Virus record (IMG/VR): IMGVR_UViG_3300025632_000003
Coordinates: 1 to 61,451 of that record
Length of the DNA: 61,451 nucleotides
Source of the DNA: a virus
Strand: one strand, 5' to 3'
How positions within the stretch are numbered: the stretch's first letter is position 1; each line of letters opens with the position of its first letter. Position numbers and translations under genes: made by a program. Of the stretch, positions 50,951-59,825 are shown in pieces. The notes under the pieces are model-generated. The model made no database searches, was not told the origin of the DNA, and saw nothing but the letters and a program-made list of their open reading frames with translations.

Positions 50951-51196
50951 ATGGCACAGAAACTTTCAGCAACAGCAAGAAGAGACAAAGCAGCTAGGGA
51001 TTTGGCGTTTGCTAAGACACCTGCTAGAAAAGCAAAAAAAGCGCACGCGCAGAGAGAAGCAAGAGCTAATCCATCTGCAGCTAAAGGCAAGGATTATGAT
51101 CACAAAGATCAGAGATGGGAAACTCCTAGTAGGAACCGAAGTAATGACGGTGAAGGAACAAAGAAAGAAAGTGGTAAGAAGTACCGCACAGACTAA
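50951..51196 (+). CDS. Conserved basic phage protein, 81 aa
   Basis: Begins MAQKLSATARRDKAARDLAF and includes GKDYDHKDQRW and NRSNDGEGTKKESGKKYRT. Very similar small proteins occur in many marine phages (recognised from memory). Strongly basic, with no fold beyond helices; a nucleic-acid or virion role is likely but untested. First gene of the plus-strand block. Confidence 0.75.
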   Translation: MAQKLSATARRDKAARDLAFAKTPARKAKKAHAQREARANPSAAKGKDYDHKDQRWETPSRNRSNDGEGTKKESGKKYRTD

Positions 51197-51205
51197 TATA
51201 ACAGC

Positions 51206-51916
51206 ATGGCAAGAATAAGTACATACCCAAAAGACATAGACGTTAATGATTACGATGCTTGGATTGGGACAAACTACCCAGACGGAGCTACTAAGCAGTT
51301 TACGGCTAAAGCTGTAGCTGATTACTTGAACACTAAGGGTAAGGTATCTATATCTGCTCAGATGGTCTTTAGGTATTGGACAAATAACCCCTTAAATACG
51401 CAAGTACCAGGGACCGGAGACTTTTATGGGCCTGCAGCTAGCTCACCTATAGCAGGTATAACAACGATGCAGTTATCTAAGAACGATGTTTCAGGTCAAA
51501 ACGTAGTTGCTTTTATGGATTACATAGTGGGTAGCCATATACTCGTAAGTCAGCAGAACGAAATAAGTATTTTTGGACACTTTTTGATTGATAGCTACAC
51601 TATTAATGACCCAGATGATGATTTTTATACACTAAATTTGACTAGTGTCGCTGGCAATGGTAACTTAACAGAATTACTGTACTACAATTTCGCAATATTT
51701 ACCCCATCAGCCTTAATTAATGATAAAAACTTTGTGTTTTCACAGAATGTAGCTTCTGCTACGTGGACAGTTCAACATAACTTAGACAAATTCCCATCAT
51801 GTACTATGGTTTTATCCACAGGGCAGCAAGGATTTGGAGATGTAACCTTTATAGACGAAAATAACTTAACAATAACCTTTGCCTCAGCCGAAACCGGTAA
51901 GGCTTATATAAACTAA
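51206..51916 (+). CDS. Tail fibre-associated protein, 236 aa
   Basis: N-terminal segment with DVNDYDAWIGTNYPDGATKQ and a C-terminal beta-rich domain (ATWTVQHNLDKFPSCTMVLS, then strands) like those found on tail fibres or collars. It lies at the head of the fibre module, four bases before the next gene. Probable structural component. Confidence 0.65.
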   Translation: MARISTYPKDIDVNDYDAWIGTNYPDGATKQFTAKAVADYLNTKGKVSISAQMVFRYWTNNPLNTQVPGTGDFYGPAASSPIAGITTMQLSKNDVSGQNVVAFMDYIVGSHILVSQQNEISIFGHFLIDSYTINDPDDDFYTLNLTSVAGNGNLTELLYYNFAIFTPSALINDKNFVFSQNVASATWTVQHNLDKFPSCTMVLSTGQQGFGDVTFIDENNLTITFASAETGKAYIN

Positions 51917-51919
51917 AGC

Positions 51920-53185
51920 ATGGCAATACCATTTTTAAATAACATTACTCTCAATAACAACGAGATACAAAACGTAAGATTGCATAACACCGGCACATCA
52001 AACGCTGCTGCAGGTCAAATATTCTTTAACACAGGCATAAACTTAGCTCAGTACTACGCAAACGGGGTAGACGAATGGGTTACCTTAAAAGAATACTCTT
52101 TTGGAAACGGAACGTATATTAATGCTAACGTAACCGGCACCGCAGCTAAACCTATTATAACTCCAGATCTTTCAGCCACTGGAACACCTGATTTAACAAC
52201 GTATCTAAGAGGAGACAATACTTGGTCACCTATAAGTGGTATATCTGGTACTACCTATGACTTAGGTAGCTCTCAAGCTGGAGCTAACGCAGCTGTAACA
52301 TTAACCGGATCTGACGCAACACTAGACACTATTACGTTTGTTGCTGGTACAAATATAACGATCACTGATGATGGATCTAACAATATAACTATAGACTCAG
52401 CTAACCCTGACCAAACTATAGAACTAACAGGTGAAGTAACTGGGTCTGGAACAACTTCAATATCAACAACAGTTGCTAATAACGTTTTGGATGTAGCTAA
52501 TTTCAATGCATCGGCTATTGTAACAGTTGCAGAGGGAATTGAAAACAACGACAATGACACAACTCTGCCAACCTCAGCTGCTGTAAAAGCTTATGCTGAC
52601 AGTTTAATTGTAGGTGGTTTAATTTATCAAGGAGGTTTTGATGGATCTACAGGTTTTGTAACTGGAACAAGTAATTATTTGGATAGTAGAGGTACTCAAA
52701 TAGCAGTAAATAAAGGTTGGACGTATACAGTTACAACTGCAGGTACCTTTTATGGTGAAGTAGTTGAAGTAGGTGATGTTCTTATAGCAGAAGATGACCT
52801 AGCGTCTGGAACTGGAGCGTTAACTGATTGGACAACTGTTCAAAACAACGTCGACCTTGCTAGTTTAACACAAGTAGGTATTGGTAATGTGAATGCTGGA
52901 ACAGGTATTGACGTTAGTTATGCTTCAGGTACAGCTACGGTTTCATTGACAGCTACAGCCGCTAGGTCAGGAAGTATTGCGGTTCCTACTTCGGGCACTT
53001 ATACGTATCCAAATAATATAACTTCTACAGGTGGAACTAACAGTGTTTTAATACAACTAGTTGACGGAGGCACAAGTGAAACTGTTTATGCGGACGTAAC
53101 TAGAGTATCACCAACAACGTTCTCTGTTGATTACGCGGTAGCTGAACCAACAAATGTTATTGCATTGATTCAGTTGATAGGTTAA
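51920..53185 (+). CDS. Tail fibre protein, 421 aa
   Basis: Begins MAIPFLNNITLNNNEIQNVR; repetitive Gly/Thr/Asn-rich sequence with a LIYQGGFDGSTGFV domain near residue 235 and a C-terminal beta domain. Sequence style and position match trimeric fibre shafts. No chaperone or enzyme domain visible. Likely adsorption apparatus together with the next gene. Confidence 0.7.
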   Translation: MAIPFLNNITLNNNEIQNVRLHNTGTSNAAAGQIFFNTGINLAQYYANGVDEWVTLKEYSFGNGTYINANVTGTAAKPIITPDLSATGTPDLTTYLRGDNTWSPISGISGTTYDLGSSQAGANAAVTLTGSDATLDTITFVAGTNITITDDGSNNITIDSANPDQTIELTGEVTGSGTTSISTTVANNVLDVANFNASAIVTVAEGIENNDNDTTLPTSAAVKAYADSLIVGGLIYQGGFDGSTGFVTGTSNYLDSRGTQIAVNKGWTYTVTTAGTFYGEVVEVGDVLIAEDDLASGTGALTDWTTVQNNVDLASLTQVGIGNVNAGTGIDVSYASGTATVSLTATAARSGSIAVPTSGTYTYPNNITSTGGTNSVLIQLVDGGTSETVYADVTRVSPTTFSVDYAVAEPTNVIALIQLIG

Positions 53186-53201
53186 TAATTAAATAAAATA
53201 G

Positions 53202-55547
53202 ATGAAATTTAAAAACTACATAGAGGTACAATCTGGTGTTAAGGACAACAATGCGTCATCTGGTACGCCTGGTCAAATATTGTCGTCCACACAGACAGGT
53301 GTAGAATGGATAAATCAAGACGCTATATCTTCGTCTTCTAACTTTGTTTACTTTTCAGTTAAAAATGAAACTGGCACTACTATACCAAGAGGAGCTGGTG
53401 TAATGGCTGTTGGTACTGACGGCAACTCTGGTCACATACTTATCGATGAGTTTATTGCTGATGGTAGTGTAGAACCTAAGTACTTCCTTGGTTTAATGGA
53501 AGACTCTATAGCTAATGGAGCTTTTGGTAGAGCTGTTTCATTCGGGGAGATAGATCAAATAAATACAAACGCTTTTTCTGACGGCGATGTTCTATGGACG
53601 GATCCAGCAGTTCCTGGCGGTTTAACAACCACAGAACCAGATGGTCCAAACACAAAGCTTGCTGTAGCTATAGTTTTAAACTCTTCTACTAATGGTAAAG
53701 TTTTCTGTAGAGTTCAAGGGAATGAAGGTGTTAACGATTTGCACGACACTAAGATAGTAAACCAGGTAGATGGTGATGTTTTGGTTTGGGATAATACTAC
53801 AGGTGTCTGGTTTAACGATAGCACGTTGAATGTTGATTATACTAACGGTAGAGTTGGTATCGGAACGACTAGCCCTAACTATCCTTTAGAGGTTGTTGGA
53901 AAGTCTGCCTCTAGTGATGGGTTTCATAAAACAGGTTCACAAGGAGTTATTTTATCAGCAGGATCTGGAGCAGATACAGCTGTGATATCTAACGGATGGA
54001 CAAGTGGAGTTGGAGACTGGATGAGATTAGAAGTTCCCTCAGCTGACGACGAAGGAGGGATTATTCAATTAAATTCTAACGGTAACGTCGGGATCGGAAC
54101 GACTAGTCCTGTGGTAGAGTTAGATGTTCAGGGTAGCATATTCACCAGGGGAGGTCTTTACTTTACCCCTAATGGATCTACGTCTAGTGTACCAACCTGG
54201 GGTATGCTGTTGAATGCAGCAGGTGACTTAGTTATAGACGACACAACTGGTCCGCAGAATGTTATATTTTCTAATTCTGGTAACGTCGGTATCGGGACGA
54301 CTAGTCCTAATCAAAAACTGCACGTAAATGGAGGGACTCAGTTAGGTGATTTTAACGCTACAACTAATTTCGGAACGGTAGCATTAAAAGTTGTAGAGGG
54401 AACTGTGGCTACAGGGCCAACATTAGGATCAGGCACTGTAGGTGCTCAAGCGGTGTTATACTCAAATGGGCAATTTGGCATGTACACAGGAGTAAGCAAT
54501 AATGGAGATACTTGGATGCAGTCTCAAAGAAATGATACAGGCACTTCTACTTACAATATACTTTTAAATCCAGCAGGCGGGAACGTCGGGATTGGAACGA
54601 CTAGTCCATCAGCTAAATTATCAGTAAAAAGTAGTGGCACAAACAATTGGGTTTTTAGAGCAACGGCTTCTGACGGTGGAGACTTAGGCGGTATTTACGA
54701 AGACGGTGGAACCAACGCCGAGCTATATATTAAAAATAGCGCTGGAACATCTTCTGTATTAATAAACAGTAGTGGAGACTCTTATTTCAATGGTGGCAAC
54801 GTTGGTATCGGAACAACTAGTCCTACGACCAATTACAGTAAAGTTCTACAAATCAACGCTGCGGGAAATGGGTCAACATTAAGATTAACTGACGTAGGAA
54901 GCGGCTCTGCAGTAGGCAGCGGCTTAGAACTATTACAATATGGAGTGGATTCTTATATTATAAATAGAGAAAACGGGGTAATGCGTTTTTGGAATAATAG
55001 TAGTTCAAAAATGGTTATTTTAGCCAACGGCAACGTTGGTATAGGAACTACTAGTCCTAGCCAAAATTTGCATGTTGTTGGAATTTCCGGAGCTACAACT
55101 GGTCTTCAAATAATAAACAGTTATGGTAGTCCAACTATCAACGCTTATTATAACTCTTTTACAACAAGTGCTTCACTTTATGTTGGTACTCCGTTTTCTG
55201 GGCTAAGCTGTAATGCATCTGCTTTTAATATAACTTCAGATTACAGATTAAAAGAAAATATTATTGAATTAACAGGAGCTATAAGTAAAATAAAAAATTT
55301 AAGACCTGTTAGATTTAATTATAAAAACAAAGAAGAAACTATAAATGGATTTATAGCACACGAGGTTCAGGATGTTGTTCCGGAAGCGGTAACAGGTGAA
55401 AAAGACGCTTTATATGAAGATGGTAAAGAAAAATATCAAGGATTAGATAATGGTAAATTAGTACCTTTACTAACAGCTGCTTTACAGCAAGCTATAGGTA
55501 AAATAGAAGAATTAGAGTTAAGAATACAAACGTTAGAAAATAAATAA
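53202..55547 (+). CDS. Tail fibre/spike with S74 intramolecular chaperone, 781 aa
   Basis: An N-terminal attachment region is followed by six GNVGIGTTSP-type repeats between about residues 216 and 620. The C-terminal ~110 residues contain DYRLKENII and NGFIAHEVQDVVPEAV, the S74 chaperone that folds the trimer and then cleaves itself off (Ser/Lys catalytic pair expected in the DYRLKEN segment), followed by a coiled coil. The repeats are also conserved in DNA (about 30 bases each at 53847, 54081, 54279, 54579, 54795 and 55029), a substrate for recombination that could change fibre length or host range. Confidence 0.85.
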   Translation: MKFKNYIEVQSGVKDNNASSGTPGQILSSTQTGVEWINQDAISSSSNFVYFSVKNETGTTIPRGAGVMAVGTDGNSGHILIDEFIADGSVEPKYFLGLMEDSIANGAFGRAVSFGEIDQINTNAFSDGDVLWTDPAVPGGLTTTEPDGPNTKLAVAIVLNSSTNGKVFCRVQGNEGVNDLHDTKIVNQVDGDVLVWDNTTGVWFNDSTLNVDYTNGRVGIGTTSPNYPLEVVGKSASSDGFHKTGSQGVILSAGSGADTAVISNGWTSGVGDWMRLEVPSADDEGGIIQLNSNGNVGIGTTSPVVELDVQGSIFTRGGLYFTPNGSTSSVPTWGMLLNAAGDLVIDDTTGPQNVIFSNSGNVGIGTTSPNQKLHVNGGTQLGDFNATTNFGTVALKVVEGTVATGPTLGSGTVGAQAVLYSNGQFGMYTGVSNNGDTWMQSQRNDTGTSTYNILLNPAGGNVGIGTTSPSAKLSVKSSGTNNWVFRATASDGGDLGGIYEDGGTNAELYIKNSAGTSSVLINSSGDSYFNGGNVGIGTTSPTTNYSKVLQINAAGNGSTLRLTDVGSGSAVGSGLELLQYGVDSYIINRENGVMRFWNNSSSKMVILANGNVGIGTTSPSQNLHVVGISGATTGLQIINSYGSPTINAYYNSFTTSASLYVGTPFSGLSCNASAFNITSDYRLKENIIELTGAISKIKNLRPVRFNYKNKEETINGFIAHEVQDVVPEAVTGEKDALYEDGKEKYQGLDNGKLVPLLTAALQQAIGKIEELELRIQTLENK

Positions 55548-55565
55548 ATAAACAAAACAAGAATT

Positions 55566-55928
55566 ATGACTACTTACAACTGGAATTGCAAAACAGTGGA
55601 TGCTTACCCACAGAATGGAGAATACGCAGACTTAGTGTATAATGTACACTGGATTGTTACTGGTGTATCAGATGAATTGAATCCAGAAGGTATTGCTTAT
55701 TCAGTAACTAGCATTGGAACGCAGACACTAGACGTTAGTGATGTAACAGATTTTATACCGTTTGAGGATTTAACAAACGAACAAGTTGTTACCTGGACAA
55801 AAGGAGCTATGGGAGAAGAGCAAGTTGCTTCTATTGAAGCTAGTATCCAATCTCAGATTAATTCTTTGATTACACCTACCACGGTTACTTTAACTATTGG
55901 AGAACCAGTGCCAGTAATTGAATATTAA
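55566..55928 (+). CDS. DUF7936-like protein, 120 aa
   Basis: Begins MTTYNWNCKTVDAYPQNGEY, followed by V-V-x-V-H-W-x-V-T-type strands. This small domain is common next to fibre genes of cyanophages and other marine phages; the DUF name is from memory. Possibly a fibre-assembly or tip protein. It lies between the fibre and the holin. Confidence 0.7.
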   Translation: MTTYNWNCKTVDAYPQNGEYADLVYNVHWIVTGVSDELNPEGIAYSVTSIGTQTLDVSDVTDFIPFEDLTNEQVVTWTKGAMGEEQVASIEASIQSQINSLITPTTVTLTIGEPVPVIEY

Positions 55929-55930
55929 GT

Positions 55931-56383
55931 ATGGTAAGAAAAAAGTTTAAAGACACTAAAGTAGGACAGTTCTTGCTAGGTAAATCAGGGGTGGTGAATT
56001 CTATAGCAAATGTTTTGCCGGATAAAGGATTGCTTGGTTTAGTGAAGAACCTTATAACTAGCGACAAGGAATTATCTCCTGTAGATAAAGAAACTGCACT
56101 TAAGCTATTAGAACAAGATATGGTTGAAATGCAAGAAGTGAGTAAAAGGTGGCAAGCGGATATGTTGTCCGATTCTTGGCTTTCTAAAAACACTAGACCG
56201 TTAAGCTTAATATTTTTAACGGTTATGACTATAGCTTTGATTTGGGTTGATAGTAATAACTACGTGGATTTTACAGTAAGCGAAGAATGGATAAGTTTGC
56301 TAAAAACTCTTACAATGACGGTGTATGTTGCTTATTTTGGATCAAGAGGAGCTGAAAAAGTAGGAAGTATAGTAAGAAAGTAA
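55931..56383 (+). CDS. Holin of the 3-TM (GTA/DUF3154-type) family
   Basis: A 150-residue protein with a helical, charged N-terminal half and a C-terminal half with SDSWLSKNTRPLSLIFLTVM, a second hydrophobic segment and a FGSRGAEKVG end. The D-S-W-[LF]-S-K-x-x-R-P-L and S-R-[GT]-x-E-K motifs match the phage/GTA holin family. It would make the inner-membrane lesion at lysis. The endolysin lies in another operon at 30476, beside a second candidate holin. Confidence 0.8.
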   Translation: MVRKKFKDTKVGQFLLGKSGVVNSIANVLPDKGLLGLVKNLITSDKELSPVDKETALKLLEQDMVEMQEVSKRWQADMLSDSWLSKNTRPLSLIFLTVMTIALIWVDSNNYVDFTVSEEWISLLKTLTMTVYVAYFGSRGAEKVGSIVRK

Positions 56384-56440
56384 ATAAACCACGTAATAAT
56401 AACCTTAACATTCAAATTAAATCAAACTAAATTAAATCAA

Positions 56441-58006
56441 ATGGAATTCAATTTACCAAGTCAGATCGTAAAAGATCTAAGTTTCGGAAACGAAGGTAGA
56501 AATAAAATAATGTCCGGCGTTGATAAATTAGCAAGCGCAGTAAAGTCCACTTTAGGGGCTTCTGGAAAATGCGTAATATACGAAGACGCTATGGGCCGAC
56601 CGGTTATAACAAAAGACGGAGTAACCGTTGCAGAAAGCGTAGTCTTAATGGATCCGGTCGAAAATATAGGTGCAACCCTTATAAAGGAAGCAGCGAGTAA
56701 TACCGTTAGAGAAGCAGGTGATGGTACTACAACAGCTACTGTAATAGCTCACTCTCTATTAACTAATATAAACGAATACAAAGGTGAAGAACAAATTAGA
56801 GATATTAAAAGAAGCGTTGACGAATGTCTTGAAGAAGTTACTAATTATCTTGATAACACCAGGATTGAAGTTGAGGGTGATATGCTACAGCAAGTTGCTT
56901 ACATTAGCTGTAACAATGACGCTGAGCTTGGAGACAAAATTGGCGAAGCATTCGAAAGAGTTGGAAAGACTGGAGTCGTTTTAATGGAGGATTCTGACAC
57001 AAATGAAACGCATGTTGAGTTTGTTGAAGGAACTCAGTTTGAATCAGGTATAAAGTCATCACACTTATTAACAGACAAAGATAAAGGAGTTGCTGTACTG
57101 GAAGAACCGTTGGTCTTAATAGTTAGTTCACCTGTGCCTAATATACGTAGAATCCAAAATATATTGGAACATGTGGTTAAAACCAAACGTAGTTTGTTAA
57201 TAATCGCTCCGCTAGAGCAACAGCCTTTTGCGACGTTATTAGCTAATAAAGTAAAGGGTAATATAAAGGTCAACATTGTAGACCCTCCAGGGTTTGGACC
57301 AACTAAAGCTGATACACTAGAAGACTTAGCTATCCTAACAGGCGCCACGGTCGTAGATGAAGAGCTTGGTGACGACTTAGACCTTTTAGATATTAATGTA
57401 CTAGGCGAAGTTTTAAAGTCCGTTACAGACGCTAAAAACACGATATTGCAAATTAAAGATACCACCTTAGATTTAACAGAACGAATAGAAGAAGTTAAAA
57501 CTAAGATTGATAAAGAGACCAACGCTTATATCAAGATGAAACTAGAGAAGAGATTGTCTATGTTAACCGGTAAGGTTGGTGTTATTTATGTAGGTGCTGA
57601 TTCAGCAGTTGAACTAAAAGAAAAGAAAGATCGAGTAGATGATGCTCTCCACGCTACGAAAGCAGCCTTAATGGAAGGAATAGTAGCGGGTGGCGGTATT
57701 GCATTATTAAATGCGTCAAACAAGATCAAGCCTAAGAATGACGGGTATAAGTTATTATTAGATTCTATTAAAGCTCCTTTCTACACTATATTAGATAATG
57801 CTGGTATTGTTGAAATTAAAAAGCAAACAATTAAGAATAGAGGTATTGACGTTAAAACAGGTAAAGAAGTTAATATGATTAAAGCTGGTATTATAGATCC
57901 AGTATTAGTTACAAAGTCAGCGTTAAAGAATGCGGTTAGTGTGGTAAAGACTATTATATCCGCAGATTGTATAATCTCAAATGTAAGATCCCTTGAACGC
58001 AGTTAA
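56441..58006 (+). CDS. groEL: Phage-encoded chaperonin GroEL (Cpn60)
   Basis: A 521-residue group-I chaperonin subunit. Conserved ATPase motifs are present: ITKDGVTVA near 65, AGDGTTTATV near 92, VGADSAVELKEKKDR near 380, and EGIVAGGG near 408. It lacks the GGM repeats at the C terminus. Expected to form a heptameric ring that folds phage proteins such as the capsid. The GroES gene overlaps its end by 14 bases. Viral GroELs are known from large Pseudomonas phages and marine viromes; in a 61-kb phage it is unusual. Confidence 0.92.
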   Translation: MEFNLPSQIVKDLSFGNEGRNKIMSGVDKLASAVKSTLGASGKCVIYEDAMGRPVITKDGVTVAESVVLMDPVENIGATLIKEAASNTVREAGDGTTTATVIAHSLLTNINEYKGEEQIRDIKRSVDECLEEVTNYLDNTRIEVEGDMLQQVAYISCNNDAELGDKIGEAFERVGKTGVVLMEDSDTNETHVEFVEGTQFESGIKSSHLLTDKDKGVAVLEEPLVLIVSSPVPNIRRIQNILEHVVKTKRSLLIIAPLEQQPFATLLANKVKGNIKVNIVDPPGFGPTKADTLEDLAILTGATVVDEELGDDLDLLDINVLGEVLKSVTDAKNTILQIKDTTLDLTERIEEVKTKIDKETNAYIKMKLEKRLSMLTGKVGVIYVGADSAVELKEKKDRVDDALHATKAALMEGIVAGGGIALLNASNKIKPKNDGYKLLLDSIKAPFYTILDNAGIVEIKKQTIKNRGIDVKTGKEVNMIKAGIIDPVLVTKSALKNAVSVVKTIISADCIISNVRSLERS

Positions 58007-58250
58007 TCACTTTATTATAATCGACAAAATCAAGGAAGCTCCGAAGACAGTAGGAGGACTTGAAATAACACAAAATCAAAATCACGACGTTAGGTACTTA
58101 AAGGGTAACATAATTAGTGTTGGAGATAAGATAGATTTTCTCAAAGAAGGCGATGTTGTTAGATATGACAAACACGCAGGGCACGGAATAGAATGGAATG
58201 ATAAATTGTATTTTGTAATTACAATAGGTGATGTAGTTTTAGTAGAATGA
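57993..58250 (+). CDS. groES: Phage-encoded co-chaperonin GroES (Cpn10)
   Basis: An 85-residue protein with KTVGGLEIT, matching the GroES mobile loop that binds GroEL, then YLKGNIISVGDKIDFLKEGD and VVRYDKHAGHGIEW, matching the GroES core barrel. It overlaps the GroEL gene by 14 bases, so they are co-translated, in reverse order to most bacterial groESL operons. This short GroES makes a complete chaperonin pair. Confidence 0.9.
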   Translation: MNAVNHFIIIDKIKEAPKTVGGLEITQNQNHDVRYLKGNIISVGDKIDFLKEGDVVRYDKHAGHGIEWNDKLYFVITIGDVVLVE

Positions 58251-58687
58251 GACTAGGCTCAAGTGATTTAAGAGAAATGAATTTACTTAAGTATTACAGG
58301 CTTGTTAGAAAATGGGCCTGTAAAACTTACAACCTTAAAGACGCTGATATTGAATTATTAATATATTTGGATTGCAAAAAGCAATTTACACGTAATGATT
58401 TCATAGACGGTGTTTATACATACTCTTGGGATAAAGCAAGATGGGAGAGATTAAGGCGAGAGGGTTGGATCGATGTCTGGAGAAAAAGAAATAGAACTAC
58501 TATGAAGACTAATATATATAGTACTTCACACAAATGTAAAAGTTTAATAAACAGAATTTACAGAATACTACTAGGGGAAGAGGATTTACCAACGTCAGCT
58601 AGAAGTACGTTTTACAAGAATAAAACATATACGGATAAAGTTTACAACAAAGCTATTGATGATATGATAAAAGACAAAGAAAGATAA
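58247..58687 (+). CDS. Winged-helix-like basic protein, 146 aa
   Basis: Begins inside the GroES stop region (GAATGAG). The region LLIYLDCKKQFTRNDFID, then WSWDKARWERL and GWIDVWRKR, resembles a winged-helix fold seen in marine phage MarR-like proteins (here S-W-D-K-A-R-W is read from residues about 63-70). The Lys/Arg-rich C terminus could bind DNA. Possibly a late regulator; not proven. Confidence 0.6.
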   Translation: MRLGSSDLREMNLLKYYRLVRKWACKTYNLKDADIELLIYLDCKKQFTRNDFIDGVYTYSWDKARWERLRREGWIDVWRKRNRTTMKTNIYSTSHKCKSLINRIYRILLGEEDLPTSARSTFYKNKTYTDKVYNKAIDDMIKDKER

Positions 58688-58689
58688 TT

Positions 58690-59127
58690 ATGGCATTTAA
58701 AATGAACCCTAAATCACCAACTTTAAAATCAGTTGGACAGTACGCAGCTCCTCGAGGCATACAGCAAGCCGCAGTATCACCTGCTAAACAAAGTACGCAA
58801 GGAGACTACGAAAAAAGTTTAAAACAAAAGCATATTGTAAAATCAAAAACCTCAGCGCAAGGTGATAACGATAATGTTAAAAGAAGCCGTAGAAGCGAGG
58901 TTACAAATATAGAAAGTAAATCAAATAGAAGAGTACAACAAGTAGCTGGAAATGATAGTAATGACAAAAAAGGCTATAAAGCTACATTGACGACTGTAAA
59001 AGATCCAAACACGGGAGGTAGACTTGTTGTTGGTCCTGAAGGAGGCTATCATGAAATGGGGAGTGAAGTAGCTCAAAAAGAAGTTAAGAACTTTCAAAAG
59101 AATTATCTAAAAACAAAAAATAAATAA
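58690..59127 (+). CDS. Basic S-P-x-K protein, 145 aa
   Basis: Contains KSPTLKSVGQYAAPRG and VSPAKQSTQGDYEKSL, followed by a Ser/Lys/Asn-rich low-complexity middle and a glycine-rich PNTGGRLVVGPEGGYHEMG segment. Belongs to the group of basic proteins with S-P-x-K motifs described elsewhere. Function unknown. Confidence 0.65.
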   Translation: MAFKMNPKSPTLKSVGQYAAPRGIQQAAVSPAKQSTQGDYEKSLKQKHIVKSKTSAQGDNDNVKRSRRSEVTNIESKSNRRVQQVAGNDSNDKKGYKATLTTVKDPNTGGRLVVGPEGGYHEMGSEVAQKEVKNFQKNYLKTKNK

Positions 59128-59129
59128 CA

Positions 59130-59459
59130 ATGGCATACTCAGGATTTAAAGGAATTGGACCAAACGGTTTAGGTGGAAGTAAAAAATCAGTAATATCACC
59201 AACTAAGCAAATGGGTACTGACGCAGGCGAAACGGCAGCATTCGAAGAAAGCAAACGATTAGAGTTAGCGGCAGACGAGAAAATGGAGCGAGCTAAGGGT
59301 AACAAAAAGAAACAAGCTGAAATAATAGCTAAGACTAATAAAAAAATGGACAAAAAAGTTCCTGCCGCTAAGAAAAAAGCAGAAAAAGAAGGATATACAG
59401 CGTTTGGTGAAAGCAAAAAAATACCCGCAAAAAAAGCTCCTGGTTTCAAAAAACAATAA
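59130..59459 (+). CDS. Basic S-P-x-K protein with GIGPNGLG, 109 aa
   Basis: N-terminal GFKGIGPNGLGGSKKSVISP and SPTKQM are shared in style with the protein at 30869-31441 (GIGPQGLG and SPAKQ). The rest is a Lys/Ala/Glu helix (ERAKGNKKKQAEIIAKTNKK). Charged and simple; DNA or virion binding is inferred. Confidence 0.65.
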   Translation: MAYSGFKGIGPNGLGGSKKSVISPTKQMGTDAGETAAFEESKRLELAADEKMERAKGNKKKQAEIIAKTNKKMDKKVPAAKKKAEKEGYTAFGESKKIPAKKAPGFKKQ

Positions 59460-59469
59460 AAGCAAAACA

Positions 59470-59823
59470 ATGGCATTCAAACTAAAATCACACGGAGAAG
59501 TATTCGGTATTCACGAGAAGACCTCTAAGTTTGGTACTCCTGTCATTATAAAAGATGACCTTGAAAGTGGGGTTGAGGCTGAAGCCAATCGTGATGGCAC
59601 TATTTTTGTTAACTCTAAACTGTCTGACAAAAAAATAGAAAAAGCTGTTGCTCACGAAAAAGTTCATTTAGATCAAATGGCTTCAGGTAGATTGCAATAC
59701 TCTGAAGACTCTGTAACTTGGAAAAGGGATACAAGATCACCTGCTAGAGTTTACAAGAGAGCTACTATGAATGAAGGGCATCCTGATTTCGAATGGGAGA
59801 ATGAAGCATATAAACAATCATAA
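59470..59823 (+). CDS. Putative zincin-like metalloprotease, 117 aa
   Basis: The start at 59470 (MAFKLKSHGEVFGIHEKTSK) is preferred over one 22 codons upstream inside the preceding gene. VAHEKVHLDQM near residues 57-67 has the H-E-x-x-H zinc signature, and an acidic HPDFEWENEAYK near the C terminus might supply a third ligand. It also has an SPARVYKR motif. Small zincin-like proteins are frequent in phage structural regions; activity is not assured. Confidence 0.55.
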   Translation: MAFKLKSHGEVFGIHEKTSKFGTPVIIKDDLESGVEAEANRDGTIFVNSKLSDKKIEKAVAHEKVHLDQMASGRLQYSEDSVTWKRDTRSPARVYKRATMNEGHPDFEWENEAYKQS

Positions 59824-59825
59824 TT

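Noticed and set aside
53847-55058. CRISPR-like or mobile repeats in the fibre gene
   Set aside because: They are in-frame protein repeats (GNVGIGTTSP) typical of S74 fibres.
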